Shown in pieces: positions 44,025-55,680 of a stretch of 64,000 nt of DNA. The notes below the pieces were generated by a model. It did no database searches, was not told where the DNA came from, and was given only the letters and a program-made list of their open reading frames with translations. The DNA lies in contig JAAEAF010002324.1 in NCBI GenBank assembly GCA_011037195.1, positions 1 to 64,000 on the forward strand, written 5' to 3'. Source of the DNA: Triatoma infestans (Eukaryota > Arthropoda > Insecta > Hemiptera > Reduviidae). A program made the position numbers and the translations under genes. Numbering within the stretch: position 1 is the stretch's first letter; every line of letters begins with the position of its first letter.

Positions 44025-45250
44025 ACACCAGATTATTTTTTACCTTCTCTTACTGCTGTAAGAGTAAGTATTGCGATCATGTCGAATTTTTACCGGAAAT
44101 ACATTCTATAAGTATGTCTTTTTTTTTTTTTTTTTTTTTTTTTTTTGAGATTGATCCATGTGTATGATCAGCATAATTCAAAAATTCCCTTTTTGAATTA
44201 TAATAAATTGAATTAATCCAAGAATGCCGGAACTTATTATTACGTTTAGGTGTTTGCTACCAGGGAAAACTTAATTGACCAAAAATACTATTTTACTGAT
44301 TGGATTTTTCACTTATTATGGATTTTCTAGAAAATGGTGGCCACAGAAATTTCTTTGAACTTGTAATCATAAAATCTTATAATATCAAGTGAAATGTAGT
44401 TGATGCGATGTGTACTTGTATGTTTGTAGTATTGTAGCATGAGCGTTTTTTGTTTTTTTTTAAAGGGCTTATATGTATGTTTAAAGAGAAGAGAAGCAAT
44501 AAGAAATAAATAAGAAAACACTGCTAGATTAAATTAAATATATTATTATCTTTAAAGAGTTTTAAATACTTTACAATATCACAACAATATGCTTATTAAA
44601 TCAATTATTTAGCTAGATTAAATGTTAAACTCTTTTAATTGTGGCACTGAAGTTAAGTGATCGATTCATGATACAAATGTTCTGGTTCAATGTCTAATTT
44701 AGATTGGTCTGGTTTAAAGCAGAATTTTGAATGCTCTCTTGAAAGAATGCTCTGCTCTAGCGGGGTATTTTTCTCCTACCAAACAGTTAGCCAAGTGGCA
44801 TTGTCTTACCCTGAGGGATTCCTTGTCTCTTTGTCTCTTCAATAGCACTGACCTTAATTTAATAGTACCTAGCTCTTTCCCTTTCACAAAAATACACTAT
44901 TTAAAGTAGCTAAAATCCATTTTTTTTATTTTCCAATATTATTTCACTTAAAATATTGTCAAAATTCATTAAACTATTTTTCCAAATTTATTTTTCCTAA
45001 TTGCTACTTACACTATACAAATAACCATTAAAAAAAAGCTCTACAACTTTTATCTGAAACATTTTTCTAGGAAAATTCATTTTATGAACGTTCTGGGGGA
45101 AAATGATTTTCGATCATTTTGAAGAAATCTTTACCGGAAGTATGATTTTTTTGCCTAATTATCTGTGCGAATGCATACACATAACTGGGTAGTCTCCCGT
45201 ATAAATAAATAAATAAATAAATACATAAATAAATCAGATCGGGTGTAAAG
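44025..45250 (+). repeat. 300-bp-unit element, copy with fused ends
   Basis: 44022-44042 is the end hairpin of one copy (GTGAGTGTTACACCAG). 44047 onward is the head of the next (CTTCTCTTACTGCTGTAAGAG, then GAATTTTTACCGGAAATACA). Degenerate units follow to about 45150. A unit AAATAAATAAAT run lies at 45203-45235. Confidence 0.5.
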
Positions 45251-46410
45251 TGTAATAAGAGAAACTCAGATGAATGTTCCTCAGCTTTTTTTTTTTTTTT
45301 AGAATAAGTAATAAATTATAATTTATTTTTAAAAAATGTATACAAATTTATTGTAATGTAAATAATATAATAAATTTATATAAAGTCGTTAAAGATAAAT
45401 AAGATCTTGAAAGATATCTACTTTGGTTTAATTAAATAATAAAAAATAAAAAAAATAAATGTATGAAATTTAATTTATGTAATGCAATAACATTTGTTAT
45501 TTAATAAGTTAATAATTTAGTTAACCAATCCGATTAAGGTGTAGAATTTTTGTATTATAAATTCTAGAATTAATAAAATAATAATAGTATAATATATATT
45601 TTTGTATATATATAAGTATAAATGGGAAGAAAGCCGTCAGTACCTCATTAACAGCGCCGTATACTAGTAGCCTTCTCCTACAATGTACGAGTATATATGG
45701 TATTATAAACACACTTTACTAGCTAGCTCTTTTAATAGACCTAGATTTATTGTACTCCTTTTTCGGATCATTTCTACTTCATCCACTTTACACAAATATT
45801 TATTTCCTCTTTTCTACTAGGAACAAAATTATTATGTCTTAGTTATTTTATTATTTTGTTTGTTTCGGAAAAAAAAAAAAATTCGGATGTTTGTAAATAT
45901 CGTAATATGAAATTTAATTATAAATATGTTGTTTACAATTAATTTTATTTATGTTGTTATAACTCCATTCAATTTAGAACATTGAGGGAATAAGGAAAAC
46001 AGGTTTTGTTAGGAGTTCTCATAATTCTTTGAATTGTCAGATCTACATTGCAATGTTAGCTGAAGGTGAAACAAAAAAAATAAATAAAGCTGCTACGAAA
46101 CACTCACAACGACCGTTCCACTAATTGTTGTTGATACAACTGTCTACAACATACCAAATTTTCTTCAACTATCAAATTTTACTCACTTGTCCTAGTAACG
46201 GATGAGGTCTGCAAGTCCTACCCAGGCAGGTAGGATCACCAGTAACATTAAACTATTTTGATATTGGAAATATAACACCATAAATTCTGCAGAAATAAAT
46301 AAAAACAAAATTTCCCCAATAAAAGTCATAGTTGAATAATATGTGAATGGGTCCGCCAATGCTGGATAAATCTTGGGTTATTATCCGTCGAAGCAAGCAA
46401 ATTTTTGATA
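45251..46410. other. No gene recognised
   Basis: Highly AT-rich with A runs. No supported feature. Confidence 0.55.
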
Positions 46411-46625
46411 GGGAAGGGGATAGCTAAGTGGTTAGCGTACTGGACTCCCAAGCGGGGGACCAGAGTTCGAGTCTAGCTGTGCTGCTATCTTTAGATTTTT
46501 CTTCCTAGAAGCCTCTACAGCTCACTTCCGGTGATGGACAGTGTTGTATGTAACGAGAGATCCGCGCACTGAAAAGGCTCCGGGCGCCAATGACCATAGA
46601 TATTGACACGCCTTAAATTTAAAAC
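46411..46625 (+). mobile_element. SINE1 copy c, full length
   Basis: GGGAAGGGGATAGCTAAGTG with GTTAGCGTACTGGACTCCCA (box A region), then AGAGTTCGAGTCTAG (box B-like), then the SINE1 body. It ends GACACGCCTTAAATTTAAAA. A short deletion is present in the body near 46560. Confidence 0.82.
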
Positions 46626-46644
46626 AAGAATATATATTTTTGAT

Positions 46645-46730
46645 GTTCCTCACCGGTTTCGAATACTCATCCATCGTCATAGTAAGGTTATCAAGTTAGT
46701 GTAGAGAGTTCACTTCAACTTAATGTTACT
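46645..46730 (-). repeat. Hammerhead-family relative, second subfamily
   Basis: Has CACCGGTTTCGAATACTCAT then CATCGTCATAGTAAGG and GTGTAGAGAGTTCACTTC, the flank also seen at 36450. The core is changed (ATGACGA). Confidence 0.4.
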
Positions 46731-47025
46731 GATACCGCACTACACTTGTTGATTGTATGCGGGAAGTTATAAGGTTATGTTACCATGTGTGTTTGTCTGT
46801 GTGTTTAATAATGAAAATGAAATGATTATAAATTATGATTAGACGTTAGAAAATGATGTAAATAAGTAGCATCTTCTGAAGAATAATTTTCAAATAAATT
46901 TTAATAGTAGAGTTAAATATGATCAATGTTTCGTCAAGGCATTTTTAATTTAATTCTGTAAAGTCACACTTCCGGTTAACCGAGTTTTATTTAAATCTGG
47001 AATTCAATCAATGCTTCTAAGTTAT

Positions 47026-48400
47026 ACGGGTGCCCAATTTAAACGGGTCACTTTTGAAATAACCCTTAAACGAAGCAAGATATCTAAAAACAAAACATAA
47101 CGTTTGTTGAAATATTAACGCTTTAGTTTTTGATGGTGTTAATATTTTTTGATTTTATGGCCGCTTTATACGTTAAATCGATGGTTGCAAGTGACGATTT
47201 ACTTTTGACCCTCAGTTTTTAAACTACTGTATTGAAAACCATTAATAAAATGAAGAAAAATGCCATTAATTTCACTTCAATATTTCAAACCGTCGCCGAG
47301 ATATTCAACCATAAAGATTCAATTTTCCTAGTTTTTTCTGTTTCGTAAACTAAAATTAAAAGCGGATTTTCTTATTAATTTCGAATAAATAAGTGAGTTC
47401 AAATGCTGATAAAATATGAAAGCTATTTTAAAACCTTAAGGGACTTAAAAATCAGCTAAACCATCAATAAAAAATAACAATTTTCTAGTTTATTTACCAA
47501 AATCGTTAAAAAAATATTATCTATTTATTCAAAATGAGTTCTTCGGCTTAAACGGTACAAGCGCTGTTACTGCCCAACATATGAAGTTGCTAATCGTATC
47601 ATGTCTGCCAGAATTACTAAGCAAGGTTTAGATTAGTCTTCTCTAAGGGCTTCTGGAGTTGCTGATTCCTGGCATAAATTTTTTCTCTGAGATAACCCTA
47701 AAGAAAGAAATCAAGAGGGGTTAAACCTAGCGATCTGGTAGGCCAGCTTACCGGTCCCTTCTCCCGATCCAGCCGCAAGGGACCGGTAAACTGAAACCTG
47801 TTTAGCAATTACGGCAGATATGATACGATTAGCAACTTCATCTGTTGGGCAGCGACTGCGCTTGTGCCATTTAAGCCGTTTTTATCGATTTTTGTAAATA
47901 AACTGGAAAATTGTTTTATTTTAATCCTGATTTTTAAGACCTTATGGTTAACAAAGTTTAAATAAATCATCAGATATTTTCCGTGATACCCTGCTTCTTT
48001 TTGTGGTCATCGACCGGTTTCGGGCGTTCGCCCATCATCGGGATATTTTTGTCAAACTGTGTCATAACGTAGACTTGCACAGAGCAAATATGAATTGCAA
48101 CAGAGCTGTTTGCTCTGTGCAAGTCTATGTTATTGCACTGTTTCACAACAACATCCTGATGATGGGCGATAACCACAAAAAGAAGTAGGCTATCAGGGAT
48201 GCTTGCCAACTCTCAAAGAAAAAATTTACGCCCAGGAGTAAAAAACTCCAGAAGCCCTTAGAGAAGACTTAATCTAAACCTAGCTTAGCAATTTGGCAAC
48301 TTCATATGCTGGGCAGCAACAGCGCTTGTGCCGTTTAAGCCGAAGAACTCATTTTGAAACAAGAGGAAATATTTTGTTTAATGATTTTGTAAATAAACTT
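47026..48400. mobile_element. Rearranged Tc1/IS630-like transposon with inverted C-terminal pieces
   Basis: A probable end lies at 47026 (TACGGGTGCCCAATTTAAAC). On the minus strand, 47790-47590 encodes GLTPLDFFL, a stop, then GYLREKIYARNQQLQKPLREDQ. This is the conserved RSPDLTPLDFFLWGYLK region before the third catalytic residue and C-terminus of such transposases. The same C-terminal region recurs on the plus strand at 48205-48360 (LKEKIYAQE, LREDL, GQQQRLCRLSRRTHF) and partly at 47810-47885. The element has thus been partly duplicated and inverted, with a hammerhead-family foldback (47975-48205) in the middle. It is inactive. Confidence 0.55.
47975..48205. repeat. Foldback made of two inverted hammerhead-family copies
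   Basis: The left arm (47985-48095) and right arm (48107-48205) are near reverse complements joined by TATGAATTGCAACA. The left arm on the minus strand keeps GGGCGAACGCCC, GAAACCGGTC and GATG but has CCGATGA for CUGANGA. The right arm keeps CATCCTGATGATGGGCG but has lost the rest of the core. Confidence 0.65.
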
Positions 48401-48409
48401 AAAAATTGT

Positions 48410-48506
48410 CGTTGTGGTGGTTGGTTCCGCAGAGCTGGAAAGCATCAGAGGCATTTTCCATGGTAGCCTGCTTCATTTTGTGGTTTCGGGCGTTCGCCCA
48501 TCTTCA
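48410..48506 (-). repeat. Hammerhead-family copy with internal deletion
   Basis: GGTTCCGCAGAGCTGGAAAG, TAGCCTGCTTCATTTTGTGG, then TTTCGGGCGTTCGCCCATC. The bases of stem III and stem I (CATCGACCGG) are deleted. Confidence 0.5.
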
Positions 48507-49567
48507 TTCGTCCATTAACAACTCATTCAGTTAGCAAACCTCAATACGAAAGTGTTAACGTGAACACTTTACACTCTTGGCATTAATTAATTAAATTCAC
48601 CAAGTCAAGGAAATTTCTTCAAATTTCGGTTGATCCTTTGAAGAATATCTATTTATCCTAGAGTCGCAGCTATGTAAAAGTTAAGCAACCTAAAGTGAAT
48701 TGGTTATGAGTTGTGTCGTAAAGTTTTCGATTAATTTGAATGATTTTTCCAGCTTTGGACTTTCTCAACACTTCGAATGCTTTACAATTTTTCATAATTA
48801 TTAGATGTCTAATAAGAAGTGCAGTTTTGTATTAGTATTTTGACATATAATTGCTTCCAAAGTAACTAGTACTGATTAAGTAGAATTAAGCTTCAAACTT
48901 GAATTAGTCAAATTAATTATTCCATTTTAACAAAGAAATGCACAATCTTGTAATTTGTTTAGGCGACTAAAGATTATTAATTATTATTTCTTGAAAATTT
49001 AACATTAACATCATATTAACTTTACCATGATATTAACTTCGTATTTATTAAATTACAGCATTATTTAATTAATGTAAATGAACAAATTTATTATTATAAT
49101 AGTAGAAAGATTTCTCAAGTACTTTGTAAATTAATTATAATAGCCTAATTAAGGAAGTTTATATAAGTTACGTTATAGACAGGTTTCATGTTAAACACTT
49201 CAAGGTCACATCCTATATCAACTTGTCTCATTTACCAAGTACTTAGCATATTAGTGTGTGTGTGTGGGGGGAGGGGGCTAAAACTTTACCTGTTTGAGAC
49301 ATTTACAATATAACTATTTCAATAACGTCTATATCAGCTCGATTGAAAGAGTTAATAGCTTGCAGTATTCCCGGGGTGAGGACGTAACTAAATAAAATTA
49401 CATACAGATATGGAAAAGAAGCTGTGAAACAATGTAAACGGCTGTCAAAAGTAAAATTAACAAATGATAACGATTAATGAGTATTTTTTATTAATTTATT
49501 ATTTTTCAACTTTACACAATATACAAGTAAAAGAGATGAATGAGTAATTCTTGTACTTATACACATA
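48507..49567. other. No gene recognised
   Basis: AT-rich with no repeat match in the window that I can see. Confidence 0.55.

Positions 49568-49621
<54 letters not shown>
49568..49621. repeat. TC then TA compound microsatellite
   Basis: About 13 TC units followed directly by about 13 TA units. Confidence 0.85.
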
Positions 49622-49624
<3 letters not shown>

Positions 49625-49687
49625 CATCGCTTCAGTGGTGTGAACGACAAGCTTACTACGTGGATATTTGGGAATATTCTGGTGGAC

Positions 49688-49980
49688 TGTAATAGAAGAG
49701 AGAATTACATCAGCAAGAGAGAGCAGACAGACGAGAGAATTAAGAGATGATCATGGCCGGAGCCAAGTGCATGGGTTGCCATGACAGGATCTATATAAGG
49801 AGACAAAAGATAATCCCTATAATAAGAGATAATATCAGAAATAAGCCAATATTAATCAATACTCTAAGTACCAGTTTTAAGCAATAGTTTACTTTTTTAA
49901 ATAATTTTAATATTATAACAAAATTGTTATTATAATGATTATAATTACAATATATATTTGTTATTATAATGAAGTGTAAT
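49688..49980 (+). repeat. LTR-like head with TATA box
   Basis: The first 58 bases (TGTAATAGAAGAGAGAATTA onward) match 42224-42290. It then diverges but still has TATATAAGGAG near 49790. The end is not defined. Confidence 0.3.
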
Positions 49981-50254
49981 GTTATTATATATCAGCATAA
50001 CTTTCTTAGTTTTCAGATAATGTTTATCAGTAGATACAAAAATTATAAATCTGAAAACGAATGCTGCCTAAATTTAATATTGAATTTTGTCTTCTGTATG
50101 GTAATTACATCTCAACATAATAAGATATAATAACATACAAACTTTTGCCATTAGTACAGTTCAAAATATATAATCCAGGAGACTAATTATATAGTTTGTA
50201 TCTAGCTAACACTTTTAAATTTAAGTGAAAAGTTTCATCAGAGAACATTTCTTT

Positions 50255-50480
50255 ATTTGGCAGCCATCTACCGATTTCTGTCGTTGACTTGTTATCATGA
50301 TCACTTCATAAACAGTGGTGATCATGAGGCCATGCAAAATCAAGACACATATATATACCAATTTTGCAACTTATATTGGTGAATGGCGAATAACCGAACC
50401 GGTCAATAATTATAAATTTAAGCAGGTTCTCACGGAAAAAAACCACCAGAAGTTTTCCTCCACCACTACGGAACCAAATA
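50255..50480. repeat. Decayed hammerhead-family inverted pair
   Basis: CATCTACCGATTTCTGTCGT near 50266 (minus-like) and GGTGAATGGCGAATAACCGAACCGGTC near 50380 (plus-like, split here: GGTGAATGGCGA then CCGAACCGGTC). Neither has an intact core. Confidence 0.4.
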
Positions 50481-50509
50481 CTCATTAAGAGTGGCATAAC
50501 TGACCATTT

Positions 50510-50960
50510 TAATAAATAATATTTTTATTATCATTCACTAATATTTATAATATTGAAGTACAAATAAAAGCAGAATAATAAATAAATAACAGAAAAATAT
50601 AATAAAAGAGTTTATGGGCAGAATAAAACTTTTTTTTATTTGATTTAGTATTTAGATAAAACAGTACAACAGATATATACAGTAAATATATACAGTATTT
50701 GTTGTATGTATATATATGTATATTTAAATGTATACATGAAAGTGGCTGCAATAGAACTTGCTATAACGTGGAATAATAACACACATTGACATTGTGAGTC
50801 ACTTATATGCAGAAGTCGCGTGATGCTTTTAGAAATACTGGTAGGAGGTGTATACTACTTGTTTCTGATCTTAGAAAGAGGCTTATGTCAAGTTAGTGCA
50901 TGTTACTCCTATCTTTAGATATATATATACATATATAAATGCATATATGTATCTGTAACT
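50510..50960. repeat. Dispersed repeat copy 2 (no SINE2)
   Basis: Reverse complement of 17501-18145 without the 209-bp SINE2 and its duplicated target. The undisturbed target reads AATAACACACATTG near 50777. Confidence 0.65.
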
Positions 50961-51439
50961 ATGTATAGATATATTATACAAGTTTGGTCTGAGACCCTTC
51001 GAAGGTTATTCTTTATTTTTTTGTACTATAAAGTCTTATGTATGTACATGTATTTAGAAGTAATATAAATAATTGGACAATCATCTCCCATTTTAAAAAG
51101 TAACCAATAAATAAGTTAAAATTGATAATATATTTGTATATTAGAATTGTAACTTACTTGTACATATAACTGAACTATACAGGTCTATGTTGCACAACTC
51201 TTGTTTGTTTGTAGTACTATTGTAAATACAATATAACACAATACATTATAGTGCAGAGTTATACATGTTGTACTGGTGCTCCTTTACTACAGAACATTTC
51301 TCTGTCTGCTGTTATCTCATAATTATTAATTTCAAATTTATATGTATTCATTTTATTCATACTAATAAAATATAGAAGAACTTAGAATGATAAAGCGCAA
51401 ACCCTCAAAAAAAAAAAAAAAAAAATGATAGAGAAATAA

Positions 51440-51600
51440 TAGTAAAGGAGTGGCAGAAGGTTATGCTGATGACATTGTACAATTGCTAGAAAGCATGTTA
51501 GAAAGAATCCTCAGTGTCACTTGAAAAGGTGCCACTTCTTATGTGAACCTGCCTCCCAGCAGGAATGGATATTATCCTCAATCGCATACTTCTCCATCTA
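51440..51600 (+). pseudogene. Possible reverse transcriptase motif C fragment
   Basis: The plus strand reads AEGYADDIVQLLESMLERIL, then a stop and a frame with TSYVNLPPSRNG. A YADD motif followed about 30 residues later by a VN-P pattern is what non-LTR reverse transcriptases show after motif C. There is little else to support it, so this is a weak call. Confidence 0.3.
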
Positions 51601-52412
51601 GTGAACGTAAGGATGACAAAGGGTTTATCTTCTGCATAACTAGGGAGGTAATTGGTAGAAGGAAGTTGCGTTAATATCAGGTAGTAGGAAATACGGCTAG
51701 TTCACTCTTCTGAAACTCCGCTAGGGATGTCATAATTAAGAAAGACAGCTTTATCAATAATTTGCTCCAAGAAGCTCAGTAATAGAAGAGAGTAGAGCAA
51801 TCTATTCGCTTTGAAGATATTAAAGTACGTGTCATTAGATAATAAATGGATAGGCCGAGGACCACTGAGAGACCTGGGTCAAATATATGGGTGTAGCACC
51901 AAGCATCTTCCAAACGATTATTCACGCAATTGGAGAGTGAGTCTACTTCATTATAACTAGGAATTATCAAAATCAGGTGATTTAATTAAATTCAATATTC
52001 AGGCCGCTATCAAGTGCAATGAGTTTGTACGTCTGAGTTGGAAAATTGTATGGGAATCACTCAAGAGCTTAATGACTGGGTAGAAAAATTAATATTACCC
52101 TTGATTGGGTAACATGACACGTTCGCTTAGACGATAATGAGATGCCGACCCTCTCTTAAGGATAGAGTAATAACCTCGTATCTTTGACCTGAAACTTTTT
52201 GTGGAATAAGCAGCCAGTTACACTAAGAAGAGTTAGAAAGAGGAAGAAGTCAAGAGAGCACTGCTCTAGAGAATCCTTCCAAGACTGAGGCGGGGAGATC
52301 TTTCTTTCTAGGCAGCTACCATCGGGAAAAATCTGAGGCTGCATCAGCAAAAATACGATTCTTATGCTGACAAGTTTTCTAGAGAGCTAGAGGGTTTAGG
52401 GGGTATTTGAAG
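51601..52412. other. Less AT-rich stretch, unassigned
   Basis: Base composition suggests old coding sequence. Open patches occur on both strands (51776-51970 and 52156-52350 minus), but I recognise no family. Confidence 0.35.
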
Positions 52413-52520
52413 TTTTAGAGGCTCCTAGGAAGAAAAAAATCTAAGGGTAGGACAGCTACACTCGAACCCGAGCTTACGCGTGGGAGTCTATTAAGCTAAC
52501 CACTTAGCTATTCTCTCCCC
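52413..52520 (-). mobile_element. SINE1 copy d, head only
   Basis: On the minus strand it has TAGCTAAGTGGTTAGC and GGGTTCGAGTG and stops after CCTAGGAGCCTCTA. The 3' tail is missing, the reverse of the usual 5' truncation. Confidence 0.7.
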
Positions 52521-54049
52521 TCAATTTTACTTTTTCATTGACATTTTGGAAGTAGTAGGATCTTTGCTTATTGAATACGTTATTATTTTAATTTTTTCTT
52601 TAAAATTGTATGTATAATGAAAAAATATATGTAAAAGGCATTTACTGCTACTGTGAATAAGTTTTTTGTTTACTTCACACAATGAAGTCAACTGGGACAT
52701 CCCCAAAGCAGGCTAGTTTACTATGTTTTCATTCGCCTTTTGTTTTGTTTTTTTAATATAATTTTGTGGTATTTTGGAATAAATTTTAAAGTATTACTTA
52801 ATGATACTAGAATTGTATGACCAACAAAAGATAATACTAAAATAACTTTTGTATTATACATATTATGTACGTTATATTTGTGAGAGTCATGTCAACAAAC
52901 AATGCAAAACAAACAGTGTTGCCACAACTATCTTGCCAATTATCGTACATCTGCTCCAGTATCTGTAGCCCATTCCACTAGTAGCTAGGTATGGCCTATT
53001 ATAATAGTCCGGCAACATGTGGTTCATGACTAAACTATATCATGTCCATAGTTAATAATATACCCACTACTACAGCAATTCATTTCCAGTGCTTTTAAAA
53101 CATTTTCTGCAATGAAACCTATAATTTCATTTGTTACCTTTTTTTTTACACTATTTTTAAAACTTTTATTCTGATATCACAAATTAAAATTTATTTTCTA
53201 TTGATTTAAATGTTGTAGATACTTTTTTTTAAATCGAAAGGTTATATATTTTTACATAATTAGAAGTTGAATCTTCTCACCGGCGGCTCACTCCAATTTG
53301 AATTTACTTCCTGGTCTTTTGTCAGCATATCTCAAACTATATTCCTTGAAATATGTAATAATATGTAGCAATCAACTTAAAAATGGCTGTGCTCAAGGTG
53401 TTTTAAAACTTTGCTTTTTATAGCCTGTTTCTTATTCTCATCATTTCGTAGGGGGCATGATTACCTTCTGAAACTTACCATCTTCGGAATATCTTGGTTA
53501 AGCAATTTTTAAATGATGGCTTTCACAATATTAAGTTATAACTCGGGTGTTCACCAACATACCAACTAATTTTCATAAATCTATTCCTTTTTACCGTTTT
53601 TATATACTGCTTAAATAGCTATACGCAATACTCTTTGATTAAATAAGAAATATTTAGCTATAAATAATAAACCACAGTGTAGAACAGAATATGTAAAATG
53701 TGGGTGTATGTTAGGCCAATCAGAAATGTACAATTATCATGTTGACCACGCCCACATTTGACATTTTTAATTCTACTCTGTGATTGGCTAATTATTTCTT
53801 TGAAAAAATGCATAGAATTTTTTTTTTTACTAATTTTCCCTAATTTTTATAAATTATCAAATTGTGCAATAAAATTTTTTTATCAACGAAAAATGCAAAA
53901 AGTCAAGTTGTTTCTAACATATTATTTACTGTTTTATAAAATTAATGTGAGCTGTAATGAAAAAAACTCAGAATTTCCATTCCATTGTTAAAAAAGATAG
54001 CAAAAGTTGTATAGAACTGTGTAGTTGACAGAATTGTATAGCACACTGT
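52521..54049. other. No gene recognised; CCAAT-bearing inverted repeat near 53700
   Basis: 53697-53795 has GGCCAATCAG and GTGATTGGCT facing each other with CCACGCCCACATTT between. The rest is AT-rich filler. A 77-codon frame at 53758-53991 is not convincing. Confidence 0.4.
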
Positions 54050-54825
54050 TGAACTGAAATAGCACATTAAAGGAAAACATAACCCCACCCCTCCCTCAAA
54101 AGGATCCTTAAATGAATTTTCCCGGAGAAATTTTTCAAGTGAAAGATGAAGCTCTTTCTTTGCATGTCTAGTTGAAAATCCTTGGAGCTGTTTTAGAGAA
54201 AATAGCAGAAAACTAAAAACTATTTTCAGTAAAGCGTACTTCCGGTCATCCGATTTTCTTCAAACTCAAAATTTCGACAACATATTCAATTTTAATTAAT
54301 ATTATTTAGATGATAGTATTGTGTAATACCGAAACAGCACTTTACAGGAAACCATAACACCACCTCGCCCATAAATGTGCCCTTAAATGAATTTTCCCGG
54401 AAAAATGTTATAAATAAAAATTGTAGCTCTTTAAATATGTAGTTGAGATATCTAGTTAAAGAAAACCGTTGGAACCGTTTTTTGCAATTTCGAGAAAAAT
54501 CACAAAAAACTGAAAAAAAAAACTATTCAGTAAAGTGGCATTTCCGGTTGATGGATTTTGCCCGAAATCTTCGTGTCAGATGTGGTGGTAGTACCTAAAC
54601 GGAATACCATGTTTGAGCTTCCTGCAATTTTTCGATTTTGAGATTTTCTTTTCACACACTTCTACACACATACCCACACAAAACAACAGACACATACACA
54701 CCACATACAACCTATTTTCTAAAAAACATTTTTTTTGACTCAGGAGACTCAGACGTGTATTTCCTGTAAAAACCCAGTTTAGAAAATCTAGCACGATTGC
54801 AATTCTTCCTCTTACTATTATTAGT
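54050..54825 (-). repeat. 300-bp-unit element, minus orientation
   Basis: Two units with landmark ACTTCCGGTCATCCG near 54240 and ATTTCCGGTTGATGG near 54540, 300 bases apart. The head is at the right end (CTTCCTCTTACTATTATTAG at 54805-54824). Confidence 0.6.
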
Positions 54826-55089
54826 AAAAAAAAAAACCTATGGCGCAACAGCTCATGAAGGGCCAACGCTTGCCAGACGGCGATTTGAAAAAGGGGGCGT
54901 GTTGTAAGCGCGCCGCAGTTCCCACGCTGTTTAGTTCCGAAATTCGCTACTTAGGGCGCTATTAACTGTAGCTTCCCACTTTTTATCACGATGCTTAGGG
55001 GTCAACACCGACTTTGCCTTCACGGGAATCGAACTGAATTCTCGCACGAAAGGCAAGTGCTCTAGCCACTAGACCAACGCGTGAGGACT
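54826..55089 (-). mobile_element. SINE3, tRNA-derived
   Basis: On the minus strand the head is GTCCTCACGCGTTGGTCTAG, with TGGTCTAGTGGCTAGAGC as box A-like and CAGTTCGATTCCC as box B-like sequence. The body includes GCGCCCTAAGTAGCG-type sequence in reverse. The 3' end is GAGCTGTTGCGCCATAGG followed by an 11-base T run. It inserted right at the head of the 300-bp-unit element. The acceptor arm does not close, so a functional tRNA is unlikely. Confidence 0.72.
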
Positions 55090-55129
55090 CCGATACATTA
55101 TTAATAGAAGAACTTTGCCAGTGATCTAA

Positions 55130-55680
55130 ATAGTTCCAGAATTTCGTTTAGTTTTTTGCGGACCAATATGGATAATTCATTCATATCAACCGGACTTGAT
55201 CATTGAGGCCTTTTTTTTTAGGTGCGTTCAGAAACACCAGTAGACAAATTACCTTCGATAATGGGACAAATTTTGTAGGTGACCAAAAGGAGTTACAATA
55301 TTTCGCAACTAATAACACCATTAATGTGCAAATCTGGAAACATGACCCCTCCAGAGGTCACACTTTTGCAAAATATGGGAAGCATCTGTCCTAATTGCAT
55401 ATGCGGAAGGCCATGGATAAGATGCTTATGACCTTTAATGGAAGTTCATACAGTTTTGACGGTTATAGACGCCTGTTTAAATTCTCAACTCTTTAGTTTC
55501 TTGTCTTACAATCGTTCTCCTTTAATACTAGCCCACTTCCTGGGTAGAGGACATTTACATTTGTCACGAAAGCTCGATTTATTGGCCAATGCTTATGATC
55601 AAGCAGTGGAAAATAGTGCAACACATTACTCAAGAATTTTGGAATCAATGGAGACAGGAATAACTATCTAGTCTTCAACT
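55130..55680 (+). pseudogene. BEL/Pao LTR retrotransposon integrase fragment
   Basis: The plus strand carries, in different frames, FCGPI, IIEAFFLGAF, then ITFDNGTNFVGDQKEL, the integrase catalytic-core aspartate region, then VLTVIDACLNSQLFS and ILAHFLGRGHL. FWNQWRQE and later VLMKEGNIKPTKWRMAH (about 55725-55780) follow. This order (DNGTNFVG, LT.IEACLNSRPL, TP.HFLIGR, FW.RW..EYL, V.IKEDN.PP.KW) is the BEL/Pao integrase C-terminal half. It would insert the element DNA into the chromosome. Stops and frame slips make it non-functional. No LTR is identified nearby. Confidence 0.75.

Noticed and set aside
49568..49621. Repeat array as CRISPR or satellite
   Set aside because: It is a plain TC/TA microsatellite with no spacers; the window is eukaryotic.
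55020..55089. tRNA gene
   Set aside because: The 5' GTCCTCACG has no matching 3' strand. It is the head of SINE3.
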